Shown here piece after piece: positions 8,101 through 16,214 of a stretch of DNA of 58,318 bases. The position numbers were made by a program, and so were the translations under genes. Below the pieces are notes generated by a model. It was not told the DNA's origin. It saw only the letters and a program-made list of their open reading frames with translations, and ran no database searches. Each line of letters begins with the position of its first letter. The stretch's first letter is position 1. The stretch lies in the NCBI GenBank assembly GCA_951800145.1, contig CATOJE010000015.1, positions 1 to 58,318 of the forward strand. The letters run 5' to 3'. Origin of the DNA: an uncultured Lachnospiraceae bacterium (lineage in GTDB: Bacteria; Bacillota; Clostridia; Lachnospirales; Lachnospiraceae).

Positions 8101-9774
8101 ATGAAAATCGAGATATTGGGTGTTTGCTTTCAGTTTATAGGCGGCCTGGGGATGTTTTTATATGGCATGAATGCTATGGCGGACGGCCTGCAGAGGTCAG
8201 CGGGCAGCCGTTTGCAGCGGCTTTTAGGGGTCTTGACCAGCAGCCGGCTGATGGGGGTTTTGGTGGGAGCGGGGATTACCGCCATCATCCAGAGCTCTTC
8301 TGCGGCCACGGTAATGGTGGTGGGATTTGTGAACGCAGGGATTTTAAATCTCACCCAGGCGGTGGGGATTATTATGGGTGCGAATATCGGAACCACCATC
8401 ACCAGCTGGATTGTGTCCATGAACCAGTGGGGGGCTGTGCTGAAGCCGGAGTTTTTTGCGCCGCTGGCTGTGGGCTTCGGCGCGGCCTGGTCTATGTTTT
8501 CCAAGGATTCCAGAAAGAGACAGGCAGGGGAGATTCTGGTGGGCTTCGGCCTTCTTTTTATCGGCCTGGACTTTATGTCCTCTTCCATTAAGCCGTACCG
8601 GGATTCTCCTCTCTTTGCCCAGGCCTTTTCCATCCTGGGGAGGAATCCGCTTTTAGGAGTCCTGGCCGGGGCCGGGGTGACTGCTTTGATTCAAAGCTCC
8701 TCCGCTTCTGTGGGCATCCTTCAGACCCTGGCGCTTAATGGGATGGTGAACTGGCAGTCGGCGGTCTTCGTCACCCTGGGGCAGAATATCGGCACCTGCG
8801 TGACCGCCCTTCTCTCTGGCATGGGGGCCCACCGGACCGCCAAGCGGGCAGCGGTGATCCATCTTTTGTTTAACTGTGTGGGCGCGGCGATCTTTGGCGC
8901 GTTGATGACGGCCCTCTTTTTCTTTTGGCCAGAGCTTGGGATAAGTCCCATAGGAAGTGTGGAGATCTCTATCTTTCACACCGTTTTTAATGTGACCAAT
9001 ACCATCCTCCTCTTTCCCTTTGCCGGCGGCCTGGTAAAGCTGTCCCAGATCCTGGTTAAGGAGGAGGCCGGCGGCGCTGGCACAGAAGAGGAGAAGACAG
9101 GGGATATGGAGGCGGAGATGTACCGCCACCTGGACAGCCGTATTCTGGAGACTCCCTCCCTGGCCATCCAGCAGCTGGAGCAGGAGGTGGTACGCATGGG
9201 AGAGACGGCGTTGATGAACTTAAAGACGGCCGGGAAGGCCCTGCTGCAAAACAGCCGGCCTGCCATGGACCAGGTTATGAAGAATGAAGAGACCATCAAC
9301 CATATGGAGAGCATGCTCACCGCCTACCTGGTAAAGGTGAATAATCTTTCCTTAAATGATCAGCAGCATCTTCTGGTGAAGGATTTATTTTACACCATCA
9401 GCGATATTGAGCGCATCGGCGATCACTGCCAGAACCTGGCAGAGCTGGCGCAGGAGAAGATAGAGGCCCAGATTACCTTCTCCCAGGAGGCTAATGAGGA
9501 GCTGGAGGCCATGGTCCAGCTGGTTTCTTCCGCGGTGGCCTACGGGATAAGGGCCAGGGCGGATCACGATATGGCCCAGGTACGCCGGGTGATCCAGAAG
9601 GAGGAGCAGGTGGATAATCTGGAGGAGGATTTGCGGGAGCGGCACATCGAGCGGCTGTCCAAAAACCAGTGCCGGACAGAACAGGGTGTGATCTTTCTGG
9701 ACGCTTTAAGCAATCTGGAGCGGGTGTCAGACCATGCGGTGAATATCGCCGGATATGTGCGGGATGAGATGTAA
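8101..9774 (+). CDS. Na/Pi-cotransporter II family protein with PhoU-like tail
   Basis: Sodium-coupled phosphate transporter. The membrane half (about residues 1-310) holds the duplicated QSSSA motif characteristic of the family: IQSSSAATVMVVGFVNAG and LIQSSSASVGIL, plus GANIGTTITSW and GQNIGTCVTALL. The C-terminal half (about 340-557) is a PhoU-like helical domain with the repeated DIERIGDHCQNLAE and NLERVSDHAVNIA. The start ATG at 8101 follows aaaggaggg by 4 nt; an in-frame ATG at 8065 is less likely. The 557-aa length and two-domain layout are normal for bacterial NptA-type proteins. The Pho box upstream predicts induction by phosphate limitation. Confidence 0.93.
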   Translation: MKIEILGVCFQFIGGLGMFLYGMNAMADGLQRSAGSRLQRLLGVLTSSRLMGVLVGAGITAIIQSSSAATVMVVGFVNAGILNLTQAVGIIMGANIGTTITSWIVSMNQWGAVLKPEFFAPLAVGFGAAWSMFSKDSRKRQAGEILVGFGLLFIGLDFMSSSIKPYRDSPLFAQAFSILGRNPLLGVLAGAGVTALIQSSSASVGILQTLALNGMVNWQSAVFVTLGQNIGTCVTALLSGMGAHRTAKRAAVIHLLFNCVGAAIFGALMTALFFFWPELGISPIGSVEISIFHTVFNVTNTILLFPFAGGLVKLSQILVKEEAGGAGTEEEKTGDMEAEMYRHLDSRILETPSLAIQQLEQEVVRMGETALMNLKTAGKALLQNSRPAMDQVMKNEETINHMESMLTAYLVKVNNLSLNDQQHLLVKDLFYTISDIERIGDHCQNLAELAQEKIEAQITFSQEANEELEAMVQLVSSAVAYGIRARADHDMAQVRRVIQKEEQVDNLEEDLRERHIERLSKNQCRTEQGVIFLDALSNLERVSDHAVNIAGYVRDEM

Positions 9775-9793
9775 TATGTAATGATCTGGGAAT

Positions 9794-9866
9794 AAATTCC
9801 TGTCGTTGACTTCATTGCTTTAAATTCGCATAAAATTAAAGCAATGAAATTGACGGACAGGAATTT
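9794..9866. terminator. Long inverted repeat after the phosphate transporter
   Basis: Arms at 9794-9823 and 9836-9866 are complementary over about 30 bp with few mismatches, separated by a 12-nt loop. The right arm runs into TTTTT (9864-9868). It can end transcription of the cotransporter gene. The right arm also supplies the -35 box of the next promoter. Confidence 0.7.
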
Positions 9867-9878
9867 TTGTAGTATGAT
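9850..9878 (+). promoter_or_regulatory. Vegetative promoter for the ABC importer operon
   Basis: TTGACG (9850-9855), 17-bp spacer, TATGAT (9873-9878). The -35 box lies inside the right arm of the long inverted repeat. The start codon of the binding-protein gene is 57 bp downstream. Confidence 0.75.
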
Positions 9879-9934
9879 ACCTATTAGCTTGGCAGAAGCC
9901 AGGGAATTTATATATCAGCAAGGGAGAGAACATT

Positions 9935-10996
9935 ATGAAAAAGAAAGCATTATCCTTACTTTTGGCAGGGGCCATGGCTTTATCCATGACTGCCTGCGGC
10001 GGCGCAAAGGAGGCCGAGACCACAGCTGCGGCTACAGAATCGGCAGCAGGAGCCCAGGAGGCTGAGGCAGAGAAGGAAGACGGGAATGAGGAGACAAAGG
10101 CGGCCGACGAAGCTGGAAAGACCTACACCGTAGGCATCTGCCAGCTGGTACAGCACGCGGCGCTGGATGCAGCCACCCAGGGCTTTAAGGATGCCTTAGT
10201 GGAGGAGCTGGGAGACGCGGTGACCTTTGACGATCAGAATGCACAGGGAGATTCTAATACCTGCTCCACCATTATTAACAGCTTCGTATCCTCAGATGTG
10301 GACTTAATTCTGGCAAACGCTACCCCGGCGCTTCAGGCGGCCCAGGCGGGAACCAATGAGATCCCCATTTTAGGAACCTCTGTAACAGAGTATGGCGTGG
10401 CCTTAGGGATCGACGGCTTTGACGGAACCGTGGGGGGCAATATCTCCGGCACCTCTGACCTTGCACCCTTAGAGGATCAGGCGGCGATGTTAAATGAGCT
10501 GTTCCCGGATGCAAAGAAGGTTGGTTTATTATACTGCTCTGCAGAGGCGAATTCCCAGTACCAGGTGGATACAGTGAAGGCAGCCTTAGAGGGGATGGGC
10601 TACACCTGTGAGTATTATGCATTTGCTGATTCCAATGACCTGTCCTCCATCGCGACCAAGGCAGCTTCTGAAAATGACGTGCTTTATGTCCCCACCGATA
10701 ATACGGCGGCGGCTAATGCAGAGATTATCAATAACATCTGCCAGCCGGAGGGCGTTCCGGTGATCGCCGGGGAAGAGGGGATCTGTGCAGGCTGCGGCGT
10801 GGCAACCTTATCCATCAGCTACTATGACTTAGGCGTGGGCACCGGCAAGATGGCGGCGAAGATCCTGACCGGTGAGGCAAATATCTCTGAAATGCCCATC
10901 GAGTACGCGCCTCAGTTTACCAAGAAGTATAATAAGGCCCTCTGCGAGGCGCTGGGCATCACCGTTCCCGATGACTATGTAGCCATCGAGGAATAA
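9935..10996 (+). CDS. ABC importer substrate-binding lipoprotein (TrpX-like family)
   Basis: Lipoprotein of the ABC_sub_bind family (Pfam PF04392), extracytoplasmic receptor of the importer encoded downstream. The signal peptide has lipobox MTAC at Cys22, followed by an Ala/Glu-rich linker. The periplasmic-binding-protein type I fold begins at YTVGICQLVQHAALDAATQGF and includes LILANATPALQAA and VGLLYCSAEANSQYQ. In characterised operons this family is linked to aromatic amino acids (TrpXYZ); I saw no T-box leader here, so the ligand is uncertain. Start preceded by agggagaga. A terminator separates it from the permease gene. Confidence 0.88.
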   Translation: MKKKALSLLLAGAMALSMTACGGAKEAETTAAATESAAGAQEAEAEKEDGNEETKAADEAGKTYTVGICQLVQHAALDAATQGFKDALVEELGDAVTFDDQNAQGDSNTCSTIINSFVSSDVDLILANATPALQAAQAGTNEIPILGTSVTEYGVALGIDGFDGTVGGNISGTSDLAPLEDQAAMLNELFPDAKKVGLLYCSAEANSQYQVDTVKAALEGMGYTCEYYAFADSNDLSSIATKAASENDVLYVPTDNTAAANAEIINNICQPEGVPVIAGEEGICAGCGVATLSISYYDLGVGTGKMAAKILTGEANISEMPIEYAPQFTKKYNKALCEALGITVPDDYVAIEE

Positions 10997-11062
10997 AGCA
11001 TAGCTTTGGATCCCACTGCGGCGGTGAGGAATTCTGCCGCTTATGCGGCCCGCCGCAGGCGG

Positions 11063-11095
11063 AGAGTCCGGCTTGCCGGACTCTTTCTTCTGTTG
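11063..11095 (+). terminator. Intrinsic terminator between binding protein and permease
   Basis: Perfect 9-bp stem agagtccgg/ccggactct (11063-11071 and 11076-11084) with a 4-nt loop, followed by a T-rich tract. It probably lets only part of the transcripts continue, giving more binding protein than transporter. Confidence 0.75.
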
Positions 11096-11136
11096 TTTTC
11101 CAGTTATACTTACAGATGGTTAAGAAAGGATAGGAT

Positions 11137-12063
11137 ATGGCAAGTTTATTCAATGCATTGCCCGGGGCGGCGGCTCAGGGGCTGATCTGGGGGATTATGG
11201 CCATCGGTGTGTATCTCACCTATCGGATTTTAGATATTGCAGATTTGACGGTGGACGGCTCCTTCTGTACCGGAGGCGCGGTCTGCGTTATGCTGATGCT
11301 TGGAGGGCAGAATGTGTGGGTGGCCATGCTTGGGGCTATTTTGGCCGGTATGGTGACAGGTCTGGCCACAGGGTTCTTTCACACCTTTATGGGAATCCCG
11401 GCGATTCTGGCCGGTATTTTAACACAGCTTGGGCTGTACTCTGTGAATTTGAAAATTATGGGAAAGGCAAACCAGGCCATTAATGTAGACAAATTTGATC
11501 TGCTGGTGTCCCTGCGTTACATTAAGAATGTGTCTTTCTTTAAAAATACAATTTTTATTGTAACCGTGATGATCCTGGTATTGATCCTGATTCTTTACTG
11601 GTTTTTCGGGACCGAGCTGGGCTGCTCCTTAAGAGCCACCGGCAGCAATGACAAGATGGCCAGGGCCCAGGGAATTAATACAGATTTTGCAAGGGTTCTC
11701 GGGCTGATGCTGTCCAATGGCCTGGTGGCCTTGGCCGGTGCGCTTTTAGGGCAGTACCAGGGCTTTGCGGATGTGAATATGGGCCGGGGCGCCATCGTCA
11801 TCGGCCTGGCGGCAGTAATTATCGGGGAAGCTATCTTTGGGAAAATATTCCACAATTTCGGCTTCCGGCTTCTGGGGGTGGCCCTGGGCTCCATTATCTA
11901 TTACCTGGTGCTCCAGCTGGTGATCTGGCTGGGAATCGACCGGGATCTGTTAAAGCTTCTCTCGGCTCTCGTGGTGGCCTTCTTCTTAGGTATCCCCACC
12001 TGGAAGGCGCGCTATATGAAAAGCGGGCTTGGAAGCATCTTAGGAAAAGGGAAGGGGAGATAA
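11137..12063 (+). CDS. ABC importer permease (TrpY-like)
   Basis: Integral membrane subunit, 308 aa, of the branched-chain-type permease family used with PF04392 binding proteins. It contains about eight to nine hydrophobic segments and the diagnostic ITYRILDIADLTVDGSF-like start region (here YLTYRILDIADLTVDGSF). The EAA-like cytoplasmic loop reads LRATGSNDKMARAQGIN. The start follows aagaaaggatagg. It is 4 bp upstream of the ATPase gene. Confidence 0.9.
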   Translation: MASLFNALPGAAAQGLIWGIMAIGVYLTYRILDIADLTVDGSFCTGGAVCVMLMLGGQNVWVAMLGAILAGMVTGLATGFFHTFMGIPAILAGILTQLGLYSVNLKIMGKANQAINVDKFDLLVSLRYIKNVSFFKNTIFIVTVMILVLILILYWFFGTELGCSLRATGSNDKMARAQGINTDFARVLGLMLSNGLVALAGALLGQYQGFADVNMGRGAIVIGLAAVIIGEAIFGKIFHNFGFRLLGVALGSIIYYLVLQLVIWLGIDRDLLKLLSALVVAFFLGIPTWKARYMKSGLGSILGKGKGR

Positions 12064-12067
12064 GCGA

Positions 12068-12865
12068 ATGCTGGAAGCAAAGAATATCGTTAAAACCTTT
12101 AATATGGGCACTGTGAATGAGAAAAGGGCTCTGAAGGGGGTAAGCCTCACCTTACAAGACGGGGATTTTGTCACAGTCATCGGCGGTAATGGAGCTGGAA
12201 AGTCTACCTTCTTAAATGCCATCGCCGGGGTCTGGCCGGTGGATGATGGGCAGATTCTCATCGATGGAAAGAATATCACCAAGCTCCCGGAGCACAAGCG
12301 GGCCGCTTTCCTGGGGCGGGTATTCCAGGATCCCATGACCGGCACAGCTGCCAGCATGGGGATCGAGGAAAATCTGGCCCTGGCCTTCCGCCGGGGAGCC
12401 AGGCGCACCTTAAAGACAGGGATCACAAACAGTGAGCGCACCTTATATAAGGATACCTTAAGCCGCTTAGGCCTGGGCCTTCAAAGCCGGATGACCAGCA
12501 AGGTAGGTCTTTTATCCGGCGGGCAGCGTCAGGCCCTCACCCTTTTAATGGCTACCTTGAAGCAGCCTAAGCTCCTGCTCTTAGATGAGCACACGGCGGC
12601 CCTGGATCCGAAGACAGCCAGGAAGGTGCTGGAGCTTACCCAGGAGATTGTGAATAATCAGCACCTGACCGCACTGATGGTGACGCATAATATGAAGGAC
12701 GCCATCCAGATCGGCAACCGCCTGGTCATGATGCATGAGGGGCAGATCATCTACGATGTGGCCGGGGAAGAGAAGAAATCCCTTCGGGTGGAGGACCTTC
12801 TGCATAAGTTTGAAGAGGCCAGCGGTGAAGAATTTGCCAATGATCGGATGATGCTGGCAAAATGA
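12068..12865 (+). CDS. ABC importer ATPase (TrpZ-like)
   Basis: ATP-binding subunit that drives the importer. Walker A GGNGAGKST, signature LSGGQRQA, Walker B LLLLDEHTAALDP and His switch MVTHNM are all present. The His after the Walker B glutamate (DEH rather than DEP) is usual in this subfamily. Length 265 aa is normal. Only 4 bp separate it from the permease stop codon, so the two are co-translated. Confidence 0.92.
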   Translation: MLEAKNIVKTFNMGTVNEKRALKGVSLTLQDGDFVTVIGGNGAGKSTFLNAIAGVWPVDDGQILIDGKNITKLPEHKRAAFLGRVFQDPMTGTAASMGIEENLALAFRRGARRTLKTGITNSERTLYKDTLSRLGLGLQSRMTSKVGLLSGGQRQALTLLMATLKQPKLLLLDEHTAALDPKTARKVLELTQEIVNNQHLTALMVTHNMKDAIQIGNRLVMMHEGQIIYDVAGEEKKSLRVEDLLHKFEEASGEEFANDRMMLAK

Positions 12866-12957
12866 AACTCGCGTAATAAAATTTTAATCGTTTCGTAATT
12901 TTTTTCTTGACAGGGATATGATAAAATGATCTGGGATTTATGAAGGAGAAAGATTTT

Positions 12958-14574
12958 ATGCTGGACAATAAAGATTATATGGCCAGGCTGAGCCGGGCCA
13001 GGAGGAAACGAAATCGAAAATATGACCCCAGAATCATCTATCTGCTGGTAGGGGCTCTGCTTTTTGCCGCAGCGGTGGGGACGGGAATTTACCTGGCTAA
13101 GAACCGGTCTGCGGCGGCGTCTGGAAAGGGCAGCCAGGAGGAAAGCCTGGCAGAGGAGAGTGACGAGGCGACGGAGACGGAGGCTCCCACAGAGCCCACC
13201 CTGTCCCCGGAGGAAATCGCGGCGAAGCAGGAGGCGGAGGAGATCCAGGCAGTGCTGGATTCCTATATCAATCTGGGCCTGGTTCAGGTGGAGGGCTATC
13301 TGAATGTACGGGAGACGCCGGGGAGCAATGGAAAGATTATCGGAAAGCTTCAGAAGAACAGTGCCTGCGAGATCCTTTCAGAGGAAGGGGAGTGGGATCA
13401 CATCCGTTCCGGCGGCCTGGAAGGATATATTCATAATCAGTATGTGCTCACCGGTGAGGCGGCCAGGGAGGCGGCCAGGGCCGAGGTAGTGCGGCGGGCT
13501 GTTGTTACAGCCGATAAGCTGAATGTCCGCAGCCAGCCCGATGCCGGGGCCGAGGTGGTGGGGCAGATCCTGCAGAATGAGCGGTATGTGGTCCTGGGGG
13601 AGACGGAGGGCTGGGTGCAGATTGAGTCCGGCTATGTCTCCGCAGACTATGTGGAGGTGAGATACGCCTTAAATGAAGCCAGGGAGCTGGATTTGGTCTC
13701 CATGGCCATTAATATGTATGATAATCTGGTCATCTCTAAGGTGGACAGCTATTTAAATGTGCGGAGCGAGCCCAAGCCTGACGGCAAGGTGATTGGAAAG
13801 ATGACCAGCAAGGCGGCAGGGGAGATCTTAGAGGTGCTGGACGGCTGGTATCACATTAAGTCGGGGAATATCGACGGCTATATCAGCGCGGATCCCCAGT
13901 ACACTGCCACCGGCCAGGAGGCGAAGGATATCGCCATGGTGGAGGCGGAGCTGATGGCGGTGGTGAATACGGACATGCTGAATGTGCGCACCGAGCCAAC
14001 CACCGAGTCCACCATCTGGACCCAGATTTCCAAGGAGGAGCGGTATCCGGTGCTGGAGCAGCTGGACGGCTGGGTGCAGATCGAGCTGGATACAGAGGAC
14101 AGCGATAAGGCTTACATCGCCACCAGGGATAATAACGTGGAGGTGCGCTATGCCCTGGCAGAGGCCATTAAGTTCTCGCCCCTGGAGGAGGCGGCCCAGG
14201 CGTCGGCTTCCCGCCGTTCCCAGATCGTAAATTACGCTCTTCAGTTTGTGGGGAATCCGTATGTATGGGGCGGCACCAGCTTAACTAAGGGCGCAGACTG
14301 CTCCGGCTTCACCATGAAGGTAATGGAGAAATTCGGCGTTAGCCTGCCCCATTACTCCGGTTCCCAGGCCCAGATGGGCAAGGCGGTATCCTCCAGTGAG
14401 ATGCGCCCGGGAGACCTGATCTTCTACGCCAACAGCCGCGGTGTGGTGAATCACGTGGCCATGTATATCGGCAATGGACAGATCGTCCATGCAGCCAGCC
14501 GGAGAAGCGGGATCAAGATTTCCACCTGGAATTACCGGAGCCCGAAGACCATCCGGAATATGCTGGGGGATTAA
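12958..14574 (+). CDS. Cell-wall hydrolase: four SH3b domains plus NlpC/P60
   Basis: Single-pass membrane or exported peptidoglycan endopeptidase, 538 aa. A short cytoplasmic basic start is followed by a transmembrane helix (about residues 27-45), a Glu/Thr-rich linker, and four bacterial SH3 domains (about 113-170, 183-237, 260-318, 338-398), each with the LNVR motif. A C-terminal NlpC/P60 domain has catalytic Cys448 (GADCSGFT) and His499 (NHVAMYIG). ATG 12958 is preferred because aaggagaaag lies just upstream; an ATG at 12940 would overlap that site. The family cuts stem peptides during growth or separation. Monocistronic by position. Confidence 0.92.
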   Translation: MLDNKDYMARLSRARRKRNRKYDPRIIYLLVGALLFAAAVGTGIYLAKNRSAAASGKGSQEESLAEESDEATETEAPTEPTLSPEEIAAKQEAEEIQAVLDSYINLGLVQVEGYLNVRETPGSNGKIIGKLQKNSACEILSEEGEWDHIRSGGLEGYIHNQYVLTGEAAREAARAEVVRRAVVTADKLNVRSQPDAGAEVVGQILQNERYVVLGETEGWVQIESGYVSADYVEVRYALNEARELDLVSMAINMYDNLVISKVDSYLNVRSEPKPDGKVIGKMTSKAAGEILEVLDGWYHIKSGNIDGYISADPQYTATGQEAKDIAMVEAELMAVVNTDMLNVRTEPTTESTIWTQISKEERYPVLEQLDGWVQIELDTEDSDKAYIATRDNNVEVRYALAEAIKFSPLEEAAQASASRRSQIVNYALQFVGNPYVWGGTSLTKGADCSGFTMKVMEKFGVSLPHYSGSQAQMGKAVSSSEMRPGDLIFYANSRGVVNHVAMYIGNGQIVHAASRRSGIKISTWNYRSPKTIRNMLGD

Positions 14575-14611
14575 GCGCTGTTTAAAATTTACCAGAAGAG
14601 GGAAAATCCAG

Positions 14612-14641
14612 TTGACAGCAGCTGTTTTTGTAAGGTATACT
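14612..14641 (+). promoter_or_regulatory. Vegetative promoter of the leader/small RNA before citrate synthase
   Basis: TTGACA (14612-14617), 18-bp spacer, TATACT (14636-14641). Transcription is expected to start near 14648, which is exactly where a long-range stem begins. Confidence 0.75.
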
Positions 14642-14647
14642 AAGTAA

Positions 14648-14808
14648 GCCTGCATGTGCCCGGCTGCCGGTACACCACCGCACAGAAAAGCCTGGCGGGC
14701 ACATTGGGCATACCTGAATTTATGCCGCCTAATCAGCGGCGGGACTTTTAAAGTAAAGTGCACAGACGTGCAGGCAGGGGCGCCAGTATTTTCTGGCGTC
14801 CTGTTTTT
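14648..14808 (+). ncRNA. Candidate structured small RNA or attenuated leader
   Basis: About 160 nt between the predicted start point and an intrinsic terminator. The first bases, gcctgca (14648-14654), pair with tgcaggc (14769-14775), closing the molecule. Inside, gtgcccg (14656-14662) pairs with cgggcac (14696-14702). A third region contains the dispersed palindrome gccgcct...gcggc. A 9-bp terminator stem (14778-14786 with 14793-14801) and T5 follow. It could be a stand-alone RNA or a leader that attenuates the citrate synthase operon. It does not match 6S, SRP or tmRNA consensus that I know. The class is unrecognised. Confidence 0.5.
14713..14757 (+). repeat. Dispersed intergenic palindrome, copy A
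   Basis: Core 'cctgaat', a 'tatgccgcctaat' left arm, a 'gcggc' right arm, then 'ttttaaagtaaa'. Related copies lie at 36199-36239 (plus) and 50463-50506 (minus). This copy is embedded in the candidate RNA. Confidence 0.7.
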
Positions 14809-14876
14809 CAATTACTGTGAAAGCCCCGGACGGCGGCCAAAGGCGTACACTTTTTATAAAAGGAGGAGATCATAAG

Positions 14877-16211
14877 ATGAATTATAATTATCTGGCGCAG
14901 TTTTATGGGAAGTCATCCAACTACACCGATATTCCCAACCGCCTGTATAAAGAGTATAATGTAAAAAAGGGCCTCCGGAATGAGGATGGAACCGGCGTCC
15001 GCATGGGGCTGACCCGTGTGTCGGACGTGGTGGGTTACGAGCTCATTGACGGGGTGAAGACAGATGCAAGCGGGGATCTCTACTACCGGGGCTACAGCGT
15101 ATATGACCTGATTAAAGGGAAGCCAGGCTGCATCGGCTTTGAGGAGACTTGCTTCCTTTTGCTCTACGGCTATCTGCCCAGCAAGACAGATTTAAACCGG
15201 TTTATCGATGTGGTGAGAAGCCTTTATGCCCTGCCGGATGAATTCCTGGAGATGAATCTTCTGCGCCTTCCCGGGAAGAATTTGATGAATAAGCTGCAGC
15301 ACGCGGCCCTCACCCTGTATAATTACGATGAGGATAATCCGGATGACACCGATGTATATAAAACCATGCTGAAGGGCGTCAGCCTTCTGGCAAAGTTCCC
15401 CTCTGTGGCCTGCTACGCATATCAGAGCAAGGTGCACCATTTTAACCGAGAGAGCTTGATCATCCATTATCCAAGAGAAGATTATTCCATCGCGGAGAAT
15501 ATTCTGTACATGCTTCGGGAGGATAAGAAATTCACGCCAAAGGAGGCGGATCTTCTGGATGCCATTCTGGTGCTTCACGCAGATCACGGCGGCGGTAATA
15601 ACTCCACCTTTACTAATGTGGTAATCTCCTCCACTGGCACGGATCTGTACTCCGCTATCTCCGGCTCCATCGGCTCCTTAAAGGGCCCCCGCCACGGCGG
15701 CGCTAATGTAAAGGTTTCCGAGATGATGGAGGAGGTGATCGGGGAGATCGGCTATTCCACTGATGAGACCACCATCAAGGCCCTGGTGCGAAAGATCCTG
15801 GCAGGGGATTTCTACGATCATTCCGGCCTGGTTTACGGCTTCGGCCATGCAGTTTACACCATCTCAGACCCCAGGGCGGAGCTTCTGCGCAGCTGCTGCG
15901 AGACAGTGGCCAGAGAGCAGTTTAAGATGGAGGAGTTTAACTTTTACTGTCTCTTTGAAAAGTGCGTAAAGGAAGTGATTCTGGAGGATAAGAATAAGGT
16001 GATTCCCACCAATGTGGACTATTACAGCGGCTTTGCCTATGAGATGCTTCGGATCCCGAGAGATATGTATACCCCCCTGTTTGTCATCAGCCGCCTGGTA
16101 GGCTGGGTTGCCCACAATCTGGAGAATAAGCTGTACGACGGCAAGATCATGCGCCCGGCCACCAAGTATGTAGGCGAAAATGTGGAATATATTCCAATGA
16201 AGGAGAGATAA
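14877..16211 (+). CDS. Citrate synthase
   Basis: Condenses acetyl-CoA and oxaloacetate to citrate. Active-site regions are visible: LHADHGGGNNSTF, LKGPRHGGANVKV and GFGHAVYTISDPRA. Length is 444 aa, typical of the clostridial form. ATG 14877 follows aggaggag by 6 nt; an in-frame upstream ATG at 14817 has no such site and lies only just after the terminator stem. It is 3 bp upstream of isocitrate dehydrogenase. With no aconitase in the window, the pair supplies the oxidative branch to 2-oxoglutarate for glutamate synthesis. Expression may depend on read-through of the terminator at 14778-14808. Confidence 0.95.
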   Translation: MNYNYLAQFYGKSSNYTDIPNRLYKEYNVKKGLRNEDGTGVRMGLTRVSDVVGYELIDGVKTDASGDLYYRGYSVYDLIKGKPGCIGFEETCFLLLYGYLPSKTDLNRFIDVVRSLYALPDEFLEMNLLRLPGKNLMNKLQHAALTLYNYDEDNPDDTDVYKTMLKGVSLLAKFPSVACYAYQSKVHHFNRESLIIHYPREDYSIAENILYMLREDKKFTPKEADLLDAILVLHADHGGGNNSTFTNVVISSTGTDLYSAISGSIGSLKGPRHGGANVKVSEMMEEVIGEIGYSTDETTIKALVRKILAGDFYDHSGLVYGFGHAVYTISDPRAELLRSCCETVAREQFKMEEFNFYCLFEKCVKEVILEDKNKVIPTNVDYYSGFAYEMLRIPRDMYTPLFVISRLVGWVAHNLENKLYDGKIMRPATKYVGENVEYIPMKER

Positions 16212-16214
16212 GAG

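Noticed and set aside
8028-8591. Alternative 187-codon frame over the Na/Pi gene start
   Set aside because: It overlaps the clearly coding cotransporter frame and has no protein-like motif.
9879-9934. T-box leader before the TrpX-like operon
   Set aside because: The stretch between promoter and start codon is too short and has no T-box sequence.
12907-12927. TTGACA...TAAAAT promoter before the NlpC/P60 gene
   Set aside because: The spacer would be only 9 bp; no second hexamer at 16-18 bp fits.
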